A stretch of 64,000 nucleotides of DNA from Chaetoderma sp. LZ-2023a (lineage: Eukaryota; Mollusca; Caudofoveata; Chaetodermatida; Chaetodermatidae): the NCBI GenBank assembly GCA_034401795.1, contig CM067370.1, forward strand, positions 51,138,414 to 51,202,413, read 5' to 3'. Under the pieces are notes generated by a model. It saw only the letters and a list, made by a program, of their open reading frames with translations, was not told where the DNA came from and ran no database searches. Position numbers and translations under genes: made by a program. Positions within the stretch are counted from its first letter, which is position 1, and every line of letters starts with the position of its first letter. This document shows, one piece after another, positions 36,363 through 46,610 of the stretch.

Positions 36363-38023
36363 TAGACCTGTGCAAAAGTTAAGCACCACCCTATTTTTAC
36401 GCACATGCGAGGGTATATTCATGTGCTATGAAGAAAGCAATAGCATAAACATTTATGTACCCATCCATCTTAGTGCAAGAGGTAATAATGCAACTAGAGG
36501 AATGCTGATTATGATGGTGGGGAAACACTGTATGTTTTTGTTTGAACTTGAAAACGAGGCCTGAATATGGTTACGTTGACACAACTGACAACTATTGCCC
36601 TACAGTTGACACACGTGTCTAGATTGTCATTAATGGTGTCTGAAAACGAAGTTTAACATCTGTGCACGAGTTTGAGACTGTCATTATTAATACCGGGTAT
36701 ATCCACCTTGTGCCTGGATGACGGCCTGGACACGACGTCTCATGCTGGTCACCAACCGACTGATACGCCATTGTGGTATTCGTTGCCATTCAAGATGGAG
36801 TGCGTCTGTTAATTCCTGTAGGTTCTGCACAGGAGGATCCCTCCTTCTCACCATGTTTCCCAGAATGTCCCAGATATGCTCGATAGGGTTCATGTCAGGG
36901 CTCCTTGCTGGCCATGGTAGGGTTTCGATGGCATTCTGGCGGAGGTATTCATGCACAGCTCTAGCACGATGTGGTCGGGCGTTGTCATCCATGAATATAG
37001 GGTGGGTTCCAGGTGCATGATTTACAAAATGAGGGACCACAACTCTATCCAGTATGGAATCTTGATATCTTTGTCCATTTAGTGTTCCAGGTACAGTCAA
37101 CAGATCCAGCTTACAATCAAATGAGATGCACCCCCATATCATAACAGAACCTCCACCAAATGGAACTTCTTCCATGATGTTACGTTGGTCGTACGCCGTG
37201 CGTCTGGACCTCCATACACGAGTTCGACCATCTGTGGCATGAAGCAGGAACCGACTTTCGTCGGACCAGTGTACCCGTCTCCAGGAGCTCATGTTCCAGT
37301 GTCTTCTTTCGTTGCACCACCTCAGACGCTCCTGTTTGTGGTGTGCAGTGAGGAGAGGACGTCTGATAGGTCTCCTAGCTTTCATGCCAGCAGCATACAG
37401 TTTCCTTTTTACGGTAGACATTGACACTCTATTGTGCGTTTCCCATTGCTGGCTGAGCACTCTGCTGTTGGTGAATGGAGATCTCCTAACAAGGCGTACT
37501 AGGGCTCGATCATCACGGGCTGTAGTCTTCTTCGGTCTTCCAGATCTAGGCCTGTCCTTCACCTCGTTAGTTTGCCCATGTTTTGCAATCAAACGACTGA
37601 TTACAGTATGGTTAATGTTCAGCTGTCTGCCAATCTCTCTGCATGACATACCAGTGGTATGCATGCCTATGATTTGCCATTTCACACGATCACTTAACCT
37701 TCGTCTTGCCATAGCGGTTCACAATCAAGAGCTAATTCTCTCTGTACAAATAAACCACGGTCATGAACACAAAATTCCTAATCTTGTCGCCTAAATCTGT
37801 ATGTAATGTTCTACACCTCAAACTGGACTTTTACATAACTGAACACGTGTGCTGTTTCCCGCCACGCACGGACATCAAGCGGCGTGAAGTCATGCATGCA
37901 TGTGCATTTCGTACTTGGAATTATGTCAGCTAACGCGGGGACAAAAAGTATGGCAGCCTAGTTGTACCATCATGTTTCTACGTTCTATTGTTTTTGCTGG
38001 TGCTTAACTTTTACACAGGTGTA
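36363..38023 (-). mobile_element. Tc1/mariner transposon with intact transposase
   Basis: A 1661 bp element lies between TA dinucleotides at 36361-36362 and 38024-38025. The terminal inverted repeats are 'ACCTGTGCAAAAGTTAAGCA' on the left and, on the complement of the right end, 'ACCTGTGTAAAAGTTAAGCA'. Joining the flanks restores the fold-back repeat with a single substitution relative to the empty paralogue near 56233. The element carries one transposase gene on the minus strand. Confidence 0.95.
36687..37712 (-). CDS. Tc1-family transposase (DD34E)
   Basis: An uninterrupted 341-codon gene, a usual length for Tc1 transposases. Residues 1-110 form the paired-like DNA-binding region with two helix-turn-helix segments ('DRVKWQIIGMHTTGMSCREI', then 'SRVLSQQW') joined by a GRPR-like linker 'RSGRPKKTT' (56-64). 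The catalytic DDE domain follows: Asp151 in 'HWSDESRF', Asp243 in 'IFMDDNARPHRA' and Glu278 in 'SPDMNPIEHIW', with 34 residues between the last two. A glycine-rich box 'PFGGGSVMIWG' lies between. The protein cuts and pastes its own element at TA sites. Complete frame, intact triad and well-matched ends suggest a recent, possibly active copy; activity is not shown by sequence alone. Confidence 0.96.
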   Translation of the reverse strand: MARRRLSDRVKWQIIGMHTTGMSCREIGRQLNINHTVISRLIAKHGQTNEVKDRPRSGRPKKTTARDDRALVRLVRRSPFTNSRVLSQQWETHNRVSMSTVKRKLYAAGMKARRPIRRPLLTAHHKQERLRWCNERRHWNMSSWRRVHWSDESRFLLHATDGRTRVWRSRRTAYDQRNIMEEVPFGGGSVMIWGCISFDCKLDLLTVPGTLNGQRYQDSILDRVVVPHFVNHAPGTHPIFMDDNARPHRARAVHEYLRQNAIETLPWPARSPDMNPIEHIWDILGNMVRRRDPPVQNLQELTDALHLEWQRIPQWRISRLVTSMRRRVQAVIQAQGGYTRY

Positions 38024-38280
38024 TATATTTTGAAACTAATTTGACTGCTAGCAACAGCACCCAGTCAAATTAGTTTCAAAATATTTAACAGCTTACGTAG
38101 CTGTATAGTTTTCTGGAAATTGATAGTCAAGGGGTGATCGCTCAATCCCAACACGGCCGAAGTGTGGGTGGAGCTTAGCTAAAAATGGGCACGGCATCGC
38201 TAAAACTGGTAATAGTTACGTCTGATGGAGAGATTAGTTTGCTGTATTTCATGGGGAGGTTTGCGCTAAAAGAAAAGTAT

Positions 38281-38465
38281 TTAACCCTTTAGAGGTCAAA
38301 TTTGGTCAAGAAAATTTTAATATTTTCTTATTGAATGACTATTTACAGGCCAAGAGAATACGATTTTTGAAAATTTAGCACTGGAATGACTGGCTCGGTT
38401 AGTGAGCCAGTCATTCCAGTAGTAAATTTTCAAAAATTGTATTCTCATGGCATGCAAATGAACAT
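38281..38465. mobile_element. P2 TTAA MITE copy with long hairpin
   Basis: It starts 'TTAACCCTTTAGAGGTCAAA'. The core is a near-perfect hairpin ('TTTGAAAATTTAGCACTGGA', loop near 'CTCGGTTAGTGAG', and the complementary arm to 38445). Its right end is unclear. Confidence 0.65.
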
Positions 38466-39397
38466 TCTCCTTCGATCAATACATTACCTATCGAATAACA
38501 GCTCTACAGAAGCCGTGCCCTAAGAATCTTCAGATTTAGTAAGCCAACAAACGAGTACACGCCACCATAAGCCGCCATTCTTGTTTGCATAGCAACAAGA
38601 ACAACAAGCTCTTTTGCTCAGGAGAAATTTCTAGAGTTTTTCTGTGGTTATTTTTACTGCGCTTCTGTGCCTTTTCTTCCTTGGATTATAATTGGATTAT
38701 AATTGAGAGCGCCACCGAACCTCAGGTCGTATATTTCTATTATTTATCTAGTTATATGGAGACTTATATATGTCTCTGTAATTTTGTGTGTGTTGCATGT
38801 TCCATTTTCTGAACCCGGAACTGGGACGTATGGTACAATGAAATTTGCCAGATATGATCGCCTCCTTTAATCCCAACCGCGATCAGGCAGTAATATGAAA
38901 TGTCCATTTGTCTACGTTTTTTAACACTAAAATCGGCTTACGTCGTTCAACCGTGTGGTCCGAGCGGGTGACGTCACACCCTTTTACGGCTCGGATTATT
39001 TTGGTGAAGGAAATGTTTCATTAATTCGTGCATCTTATTCTTGGTAGCTGCGTGCGTTTAGTACTAGACACTTATCAATTATGTCATGTTTTGCGTGTAA
39101 TCCCGATCTGTTTGCATTGATCGATGAATTCAAAATTGTTGATTAAGATGTGTGTTCTGCCGCTCTACCGTGTTCTACAGCAGTATTGTTTATTCATTAT
39201 GTCGTTCGTTCTCTTATCGTTTGTCATTCGTTTGTGTAGTATAATTTCGGAATTGATTCTTAATTATACCACGAATGTATCCGATATGGTTCCTGGTTCC
39301 GTTTTTGATACATCCTTCATTTTATGAGTGTATTATGGCCCATTCACATTCTTATCGCCAGCTTACGCGATCTTGGTTGTAACGTTGCGGGTGTTGG
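38466..39397. other. No gene recognised
   Basis: Unique-looking sequence. It may include the 5' region of the retroelement-like ORF that follows. None of the expected MTNB exons is visible. Confidence 0.35.
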
Positions 39398-40519
39398 ATG
39401 CTGGAGGTTATCTTAGAATTTATTGTCAAACTATTTGAAAATTATGTCTGCCTTCTGTTTCGTTCCTCTTACTTATTGAGGTCTTGTGCTTGTTTTCAGG
39501 CCAAGCCTACCCCGCCATTGTGTCCCGAGTGTCACCAGTTCATTAGACAAATGTTCAAGGACCATGTCTGTTACAGATGCTCAAAATGTAATATAGATGA
39601 CCGTTGCGATATCTGTGCAGTGTGGCCCGTCGAACTAGTGGCTAAGTTCCTCCTTGCCCAGAAGGACTTGGCTGGGTTTGACGCGGAGTCAGGCGGATCG
39701 AAAGCAAATCGAACATCCATTTCGGCCCATGTGGGCGCTTCTAGTCCGTGGTCAGAGGGATCGGAAATGGCATGCCCTGCATGGCTTCTTACATAGCATC
39801 CTACCCACGCTGGTATCGTCTTTGATCCAAAGACTGTGGTCCAGCCTCTTTCTGTGTCTGGTATGGACCCTGTCCTTGGACAGGGTTCTGAACTGGCTAC
39901 CGGGGGTGCCATCTCGTATGGTCCAGAGCCTGATGGGTACTGCCGGTCCGTCAGGCATAGGAGCGACTCTTCGTGGTCTGAGGATGAGGAGACCGAAGAG
40001 GAGAGGTTGTTGCGGCCTGAGTTACCGCGGATGGAGCGTATGGAGGTCGATTCCATCCTGGACGAGACCGTCCTCCATTTGTCTGGTTTGGCGCAAGCCA
40101 TGGCAGCCGCTCCGCCCATAGTTGAGGCTGTACCGGTACCGGGCACCCGCCCAGTGCTGGTTGGTTTGCCACCAACCAACATGGTGACGGGTGCTGCTGG
40201 CCAGGCATGGTACTCACCTATCTCGCCTGGTCCAGCGGCCACACATGGGGTGCCGTTGGCACCCGTGTATGGCCATGGTTCTGGAACCGCTATGGGTCCG
40301 CACATGGGTCCGCACAGTTTTCCATGGCTACCTACTCCATGGAACAGCTTGTTTCATGGGGTGGCATCGGAACCGTATGGTACCGATGTTGTTGGATATT
40401 CAGCAGTGGCTCCTTACCGGGAGGCCACTGCCGGTAGACCCGTAAACACATCAATGGGTGATGTGTTTACAGGGGTGTATTCTTCAGAGGTGGACTGGTC
40501 CGATGCTCTGGCTTGGTGA
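39398..40519 (+). pseudogene. Retroelement ORF1 (gag-like) with Cys cluster, one stop
   Basis: One frame runs through 39398-40519 with a single stop (TAG at 39794-39796); the frame is the same on both sides. The first part has a metal-binding-like cluster, 'CPECHQFIRQMF', then 'CYRCSKCNIDDRCDICAVW', followed by an acidic and Ser/Pro/Gly-rich low-complexity region with 'SSWSEDEETEEERLLRPELP'. This arrangement recalls ORF1 of DIRS/Ngaro-type tyrosine-recombinase retrotransposons. No reverse transcriptase or recombinase is present in the window. GC content is visibly higher than its surroundings. A 'TTTTCAG|GCC' acceptor-like site at about 39499 leaves a host exon as an alternative. Confidence 0.45.
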
Positions 40520-40869
40520 GCCAGGTTCTATTCGCAGCGTTCCCAACCTTGAGAATGAGTTCTAAGTCAAATCGGCTCACTATGAGAATACATAATTTTG
40601 AGTAGCAAACACATATCAATATTATCTCCCTTGAAAGATTAAAATTCAGCAAAATTTGTGTCTGTGCCATATCTCAGAAGGTTTTTAACTAACATATATA
40701 TGCTCACAATTTTTTTCAGCAAATAGATTATGGCTCTCTGAAGTGTCATGATTTCGTTTCGGCAAAATCCGTCAATATTTTCCTGATTTATCTCCCTTGA
40801 AAGACACAAATTTTTCTATTTTTCTGTCAGAGTCATATCTCGGAATATTGTTTGTTGAAGTAAGTGTAC
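40520..40869. repeat. Diverged tandem ~150 bp repeat
   Basis: Two diverged units share 'TCTCCCTTGAAAGA', 'CATATCTC' and adjoining wording. No coding signal. Confidence 0.4.
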
Positions 40870-41496
40870 TTCACCAACTGTCTTTATTGCGGGCATATAT
40901 TGAGCTTCACTAAAATTCTTGTTCCAGTGGCCATCTGGTTCTTGAAAATGACATCTCAGGAATTGCTGTACATGGATCATGCTGAAATTCATTTGATTTA
41001 ATTTCTTAGATAACTAATGGCGATTAAAATTTGTTCAAGAGAACTTGATCCCTGATACATTGTTGTCGTGGAACCATCAAAATTTCGGGTTCGGTGATCA
41101 TATTAGATTTTTAATTGGCCGGATGAAATCAATGGTTCGATCTGATATGTCTGATTGTGTGGTCAGTATCCATCATTAATTGCCTACTAAATATCTTTCA
41201 TACTGAATTCCAATTTTGTATTTTTTTCTGTCTTGTTACTTCTGAATTTAAAGTATTACAGACCATTAGAAAACTATTTTTGAAAATTTACCACTGGTAT
41301 GACTGGCTCGATATCCGAACCAGTCATTCCAGTGGTAAATTCTCATAAATAGTCTTCTCTTGGTCTGCAAATGGACATTTTCTATGAGAAAATTAAAATT
41401 TTCTTGAACAAATTCAAGTGTTAAAGGGTTAAAATGTTAATGGTTCAAATATTATTGTCCAAGGCAAGTATTAAGGACCTCCTTGGGTCTCTTGTT
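40870..41496 (+). repeat. Degenerate R-family repeat ending at the MTNB splice acceptor
   Basis: The interior has the family phrases 'AAATTTGTTCAAGAGAACTTG' in part, and 'GTGGCCATCTGG'. The right end reads 'AGGACCTCCTTGGGTCTCTTGTT', a diverged form of the family end. It stops eight bases before the last MTNB exon and is itself interrupted by a P2 MITE. Confidence 0.6.
41268..41432. mobile_element. P2 TTAA MITE copy nested in an R repeat
   Basis: Hairpin arms 'TTTTTGAAAATTTACCACTG' and complement flank 'CTCGATATCCGAA'. The right terminus 'GTTAAAGGGTTAA' ends at 41432. The left terminus is missing or diverged. Confidence 0.6.
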
Positions 41497-41504
41497 TCTT
41501 TCAG

Positions 41505-41608
41505 AGGTGTGAATGTTATGATTATTTATTTGAAATTGCCGTGGCGATGAAGGCTGTGGTTTGGACCCGACAAAGATTCCAAAGCCTCCAAAAGATGCCT
41601 ACATCTGA
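41505..41608 (+). CDS. apip: MTNB (APIP) last exon, C-terminus with one-base deletion
   Basis: After the acceptor 'GTTTCTTTCAG' the frame reads RCECYDYLFEIAVAMKAV, the conserved C-terminal helix of methylthioribulose-1-phosphate dehydratase. At 41558-41560 the sequence has GTGGTTTGG where one more G would continue with GLDPTKIPKPPKDAYI and a stop at 41606-41608. As written, the frame instead runs into an unrelated tail and stops near 41614. The missing base lies in a short G run, a common base-calling error, but it could be a true frameshift. Phase 0 at the start is plausible for the family. The preceding exon with the third zinc-binding histidine is not visible. Confidence 0.9.
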
Positions 41609-41825
41609 CAGATAATCAGCTCTGAAAACTTATGGTGCTCAGCAAGGACATTCAACTTAAATATGACTGTGATTTTACCCAAGTAAAGTAATTTTGATAG
41701 CAAACCAATTAACATGAAGAGATTAACATAATTATTTATCTAAGAGCTATTTTATCCATTATATAATCCTTAACACCTCTTGTGTCAACAGCGCCTCAAA
41801 GCGCTCAAAATTCTACCTCTATCAA

Positions 41826-42182
41826 TTAACCCTTTAATGGTCAAGATTTTTCAATAAAATAATTTTCACAATAAAATTTACAAAAATAACTCTGTTGTCG
41901 TTTAAATAGATGTTACTCATGACCACTACAAGTGCCGTTTCTTGGCCGTCTTGACCATGAAAATGTTCAAGAAAATCCATTTTTCCGTAGCTATAGTGTC
42001 TATTTGTCGGCTGAGAGAAGACTATCTTTAAAAATTTACGACTGGAATGACTGGCTCGGTTACTGAGCCAGTCACACCAGAGGTAAATGTTCAAAAATCA
42101 TATTCCCTTGGATGAAAAAATGGACATTCCTCAAGACCACTACATAGTCTGTTTTTGGTGGTCGTGACTATTAAAGGGTTAA
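41826..42182. mobile_element. Complete P2 TTAA MITE
   Basis: TTAA at 41826-41829 and 42179-42182 brackets 349 bp. The ends are inverted: CCCTTTAATGGTCA on the left and, on the complement of the right, CCCTTTAATAGTCACG. The centre is a hairpin with 'GACTGGCTCGG' and its complement. TTAA target and CCC ends match piggyBac-type non-autonomous elements. Confidence 0.82.
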
Positions 42183-42712
42183 GTTAACACCTGAGGGGTT
42201 AATTGATATAAGCTGCTTTTATCTTTATCAAGAGGATATTTTAATTACAAATTCCACAGTTTCTTGCAAATTTCACATGCTTGATTAAAACGTGAATATC
42301 ATATATAAACACTACTTTATATTGTTCATTCTACAAATAATAAATGAAAAGCTATAAGAATCAAAGGCTGTTCTATTTAGCAGAATTGTTTATTTATTTG
42401 TTGCCAAGAGATACCATTTTCCAAAATGAATGCATAAATGTCTACTATGGCCCCCTTCTCCTTATTTCCTTTAGTAAGCTGGTTAGAAGGGAGAGAACAT
42501 AAGTCACAATGCAATTTTGTATGATAGAAGCTTTATTACATTTTGAAAGACATTACTTACAGACACACTGGGCTGAATGTACACAAACCTGCTCAAGTGA
42601 CCACCTCACTATTGGTTCCAGTAGATGGCGGTTCTATAAGAGAGCTGGTCAAAAGATCAACAATTAACCCACTTACAGACCAAAAACAAATTCATTTTGA
42701 TATAGCGAATAC
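42183..42712. other. No gene recognised
   Basis: AT-rich sequence downstream of the MTNB stop; it could include its 3' UTR. No clear poly(A) site can be assigned. Confidence 0.35.
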
Positions 42713-42805
42713 TCTGTTGAATAGTTTGAAACTAATTTGTCTGTAGGCTGTTGCTGCCTATGGCTGCAACAGATTCCAGTCTAATTAGTTTCAAAATATT
42801 CAACA
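42713..42805. repeat. P1 fold-back hairpin
   Basis: 'GTTGAATAGTTTGAAACTAA' pairs with the complement of 'TTAGTTTCAAAATATTCAAC', around a GCTGTTGCTGCC / GGCTGCAAC centre. Confidence 0.75.
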
Positions 42806-43392
42806 ACTTTCCTGTACAGGCTGTTTAAAAACTGAAATACTAGAGATACAGAATCACTATCTTCTGTAAGGTATATCATATAATAAATCACTTGTCCTCA
42901 AAGACCACCTGTCTATAGTGAACGACTGTTGGTGCTCCATACATGGTCGCTTATAACACATTTTACTGTATTTCCAAAGCTAGCATACTGACCAGGCAGA
43001 AACATGAACTAGCATTTACATACGTGCAGTACATTTAACTACATCAAGTCAACGTGAAAATATTAAAGGCATACAGTAGTAGCATAACTGCATACATTAA
43101 TACATTATCGTGTAAACATTATTAGGCTTTCCAGGGTTCCCACAGATTTTTGAAAATTGAATTCAAGGTCTTCAAGGATTTCTAAGGTCTAAAAATTGTC
43201 AGATTTTTTATAGGTACACCCTACTTTATCTCCCCTTCTAACCATCCATTCCTCCCTTCATGACCATTTCGCTTGGTCTGCCATAGCTGCAGAAATTAGA
43301 CAATAACAATTTCATGGGGTTTTCAAGGAAATTTTGAATTCTGGCTAAATTCTAGGATTTTTAAGGTTGTAGGAAATCTGCTTCAAACCCTA
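42806..43392. other. No gene; short interspersed repeat near 43132
   Basis: Near 43132-43200 the sequence 'CCAGGGTTCCCACAG' with repeated 'CAAGG' motifs looks like a short interspersed repeat. No exon seen. Confidence 0.35.
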
Positions 43393-44018
43393 AGGCTGTG
43401 TTCACATCTGTACTCCCATGCAATTACTCTGACATAAAACATGGACATAGCTTCAAGTTTTGTGTTCATACTACTACATGTTCATTTCAAATAAAATATC
43501 ATCTTTGAAACACTGGAATCATACACGCACTAGTGAAGGCGAGGCTGCTGTGGCAGATCCTGTAAGATTCTCATTAAGCCCACCCCCACCCACCCCATTA
43601 GCGTAGAAGTGAAATGCATTGTATTCACATTACAGAATTATGTCGAAGCAGCTACGTCAAATCAGTTAACCCTTACCACTCTGATGTCAATATTCTATCT
43701 TTAACAATGCAATGGTACAGGAACTGGTGTCCATTTTTCAACAATTTGGGTGGATGATGGTGCTGTCTACAGTCTACTACAGCAACATTTCCACCGAATT
43801 TGTTGAAAAATGGACACCAGTTTCTTTACTATTGGCATTGGTAAAAGATAGAATATTTACCTCAGGGTGGTAGTGGTTAATCCACAGATTTAGTCTAATT
43901 AACTGATCTGATGGAGGTATCAATTAGCGGGTCAGATTTACATGTATGAAAGTTATCGACACATCGATGTTATACTAAAGTAATTCATTTATAGATGTGA
44001 ACACAGCATAACACATGC
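43393..44018. mobile_element. Long fold-back element with nested MITE
   Basis: Outer ends 'GCTGTGTTCACATCTGTA' and, on the complement, 'GCTGTGTTCACATCTATAAA' enclose about 625 bp. I could not assign a target duplication. A TTAA MITE is nested at 43666-43880. Confidence 0.65.
43666..43880. mobile_element. TTAA MITE nested in the fold-back element
   Basis: TTAA at 43666-43669 and 43877-43880. Inverted ends 'CCCTTACCACTCTGATGTCA' against complement 'CCACTACCACCCTGAGGTAA', with long inner arms containing 'GGTGTCCATTTTTCAACAA' and its complement. Confidence 0.78.
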
Positions 44019-44309
44019 ACACGTGCTCACGTGAGATAACACCTCTCCTTTACTTATATAGCTAGTTATACAAACATCAATATAATATATTTATGAAATT
44101 TTCACATACGCCTTAAGCAGAGATATATTCTCATCTCACTACTGGTGGATTTAAAAGAATGGCCTATTGTTCACCCATCTTACGCTCCTCACCCAGGTCC
44201 ATGCCTTCATTCTACTCTGGACATCAACAGTTTCTACTGTAATGTGGATGCTGCATAATGCATCCTAGAGATCCATTTTAGCCCAGCCCTGCCCACTGAA
44301 CGTCCATTG

Positions 44310-44420
44310 CTTTCCAGTTTTAGCTATGCCCGCCCATCTCTAGGTTAGCTCCACCCACACTTCACCTGTGTTGAAATGGATCGATCTATGAACTCCCTGA
44401 CTATCAATTTCCAGAAAATT
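44310..44420 (-). repeat. ~100 bp interspersed repeat (block D), minus copy
   Basis: The complement starts 'TTCTGGAAATTGATAGTCAG' and ends 'TAGCTAAAACTGGAAAG'. It is related to the copies at 38108, 55000, 56312 and 63250. Confidence 0.75.
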
Positions 44421-45055
44421 TCACAAATTAAAATTTTTTTAATTAATTTATACGTAATGAAATCATCATATTTTAAGTTTTATTTCGATTCATTACATCT
44501 AGGCACACAATTTAAGCTTCTAAAACTAAACAATTTTAACAGTTTTATTTCAAGCATCCTTTAAGATATTGTATTCTGCGTAACACTATGGCAACCCTTC
44601 ATTTATCGTTAGCATACATATTTTTGCTCACATCATTTTAACATGGTAAAATAATCTAGCACCTGCCTATCGTAATGTTACATTTTCAACACTCAACAGT
44701 CTGAAACATTACAATATATGAAGCATTGTATTATGGCAAGTAAAATAACAATTATGTAGATTTGAATAAATTATCGTGCCCAAGAAATATTTGACTATAT
44801 TATAATATTGTTTATATTTAATGTAAAAATAATTTTATCAAAAAAAACCACCCTTTGTACAGTCTACGCTTGTTGGAAGTCAGTGGCACTAAGCAGCTCA
44901 TCAAGGAACAATAGCATATGTACAAGGACCTATTACCAGTTATTATTGAACTGTTTAATTGTTAAATAATCTGCTATGCCTACTACAGAGAGCCAGCTAC
45001 TAATTCATTAATTGACCCATTGTGTTTGCAAAAACATACAACCAGCACAGGAGTG
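44421..45055. other. No recognised feature
   Basis: Very AT-rich; no coding or repeat signature identified. Confidence 0.35.
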
Positions 45056-45276
45056 TATTAACCATTTGAGCCTTACGGCATACATATATGTATTGCAATT
45101 TATGATGTCATACTTATTCTGCTGAACATTTGGGAAATGATTTGATTGAAGGTTGTTGCTGCCAGAGGCAGCAAACATTTTCTGTTAAATTATTTGAAAA
45201 ATATTCAATAGTTGCTTTGCATGAATGTTATAAAAAGTAAATACAATTAGTACAGCATTGAAATGAAAGGGTTAAT
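45056..45276. mobile_element. Possible TTAA MITE containing a P1-like hairpin
   Basis: It begins near 'TTAACCATTTGAGCC' and ends 'GAAAGGGTTAA'. The centre 'GTTGTTGCTGCCAGAGGCAG' forms a hairpin with A/T-rich arms resembling P1. Confidence 0.5.
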
Positions 45277-46610
45277 CCTCATACTATGGATATAGATTTT
45301 TAAATATAGAGATTTAACCATTATACTGCTGAACCCAGATATTAACAATTTTTAATTCTAAAATGTAATATATTTTGCTGGCAGACCAGGCCGCCTGCAA
45401 TGATAATTTAATTCAATAAATTCAGCATTACAATGGTTAAGTAGCTACATGATGCTTAAGCCTGATATTTTTAAGGATTGTATTTAATTGAATATATATA
45501 TTGCTGAAAATTCATGTTTTTACAAATTATTGAACAGACATGTTTGAATGGTGAAAGTGTGTTTGCCTGGAAACTAGTATGCTATATATGTGTGAGATCA
45601 TTATAGAAAAGAGGAGTTAAGAGCTTGGAGAACATGTCAGTGAGTAAGGTTGTAAATGCAGAGAGTTATGTAGAAGTTTGAACATATAAAATATTCAGTT
45701 GTAAAATGATTACTTATTTTAAGGTGAAAAAACAAAGTACATGTTAAGACTGCGTTGTTGTCGCTCTCTGGAATAATTATAGCCAACCTTCAGAATAAAG
45801 AAGAATATCATCTGTCCATCCAGTGGATAGCCTTATAGGCAATCATCAGTCCGTCTGTCACTCCATCTGACAGAACGTATAGTCAGAGGCTCGCCCTCAG
45901 AGCCAAATGCCTACAAACACTGGTTACCTTAAAATTATCTTATGAACTACAAAGACAATATCATGATAATATTAATAATAAATAAAACATATCCTCTTGG
46001 AGGCAGAGATAATGAAACTGATGTAAAATAGGCAGATTAACTTTCACGTATCCACACGCATGCGGCATGGACTGTTTTGTATAGAAAAACATTCCACTGT
46101 TTCTCTTATCTTCTGAGGAGAGCATCGTAAATATTTAAAGGGATACTCCACTAATGTCAAATGTATTTTAATTGATTGCCGAGAAAGTCCAGTATTTGTA
46201 TTATAATAATTTGATTTTGAAAAGTTGTCGCCCATTTTGTCTGCTTAATCGATAGTATGTCATGTTGGATATATTCAACAGCTAAGCATTGCTTCTATAA
46301 AGTAGATTGAGTCTATGTATGATTGGTTTAAAACTAAATCTTGGCAGTTTTTACGATGATGCTTCGTTAAGCTACCATTAGTTTTATTCAATGTTCGCTG
46401 TGGTGTCTTCTCTTTTGCAAGCAGCGTAAACACCTTTATCTTCTTTTTAGTCTTTAGTCGTCCTAGATGTAAATATGATCGCAAAACACACAAAATGCTT
46501 GAAATTAAATTGTATACTTTTAGAGGCTTAAATTGCGTGTCTAGATGTTTTGAATTAAAAAAAATCTTAATATATTACGATTTCATTCCATATTAATTAA
46601 TATAATTTTT
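45277..46610. other. No gene recognised
   Basis: AT-rich sequence without convincing exons. Small frames near 46044-46493 have no recognisable content. Confidence 0.35.

Larger units (their letters stand above)
36187..38208. repeat. Composite fold-back repeat, copy A, split by a Tc1 element
   Basis: The flanks 36187-36362 and 38024-38208 together match copy B at 56063-56413. Shared phrases include 'CATGAATGACATATCTAAGT', 'TTGTTGTACGAATTG', the P1 hairpin ('GAAACTAATTTGACT' against 'AGTCAAATTAGTTTC') and the downstream 'TTCTGGAAATTGATAGTC' block. The Tc1 element is inserted at a TA next to the P1 hairpin arm. Confidence 0.82.

Noticed and set aside
39571-40305. Minus-strand frame of 244 codons
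   Set aside because: It is antisense to the gag-like + strand frame, which has the Cys cluster; the open frame reflects high GC.
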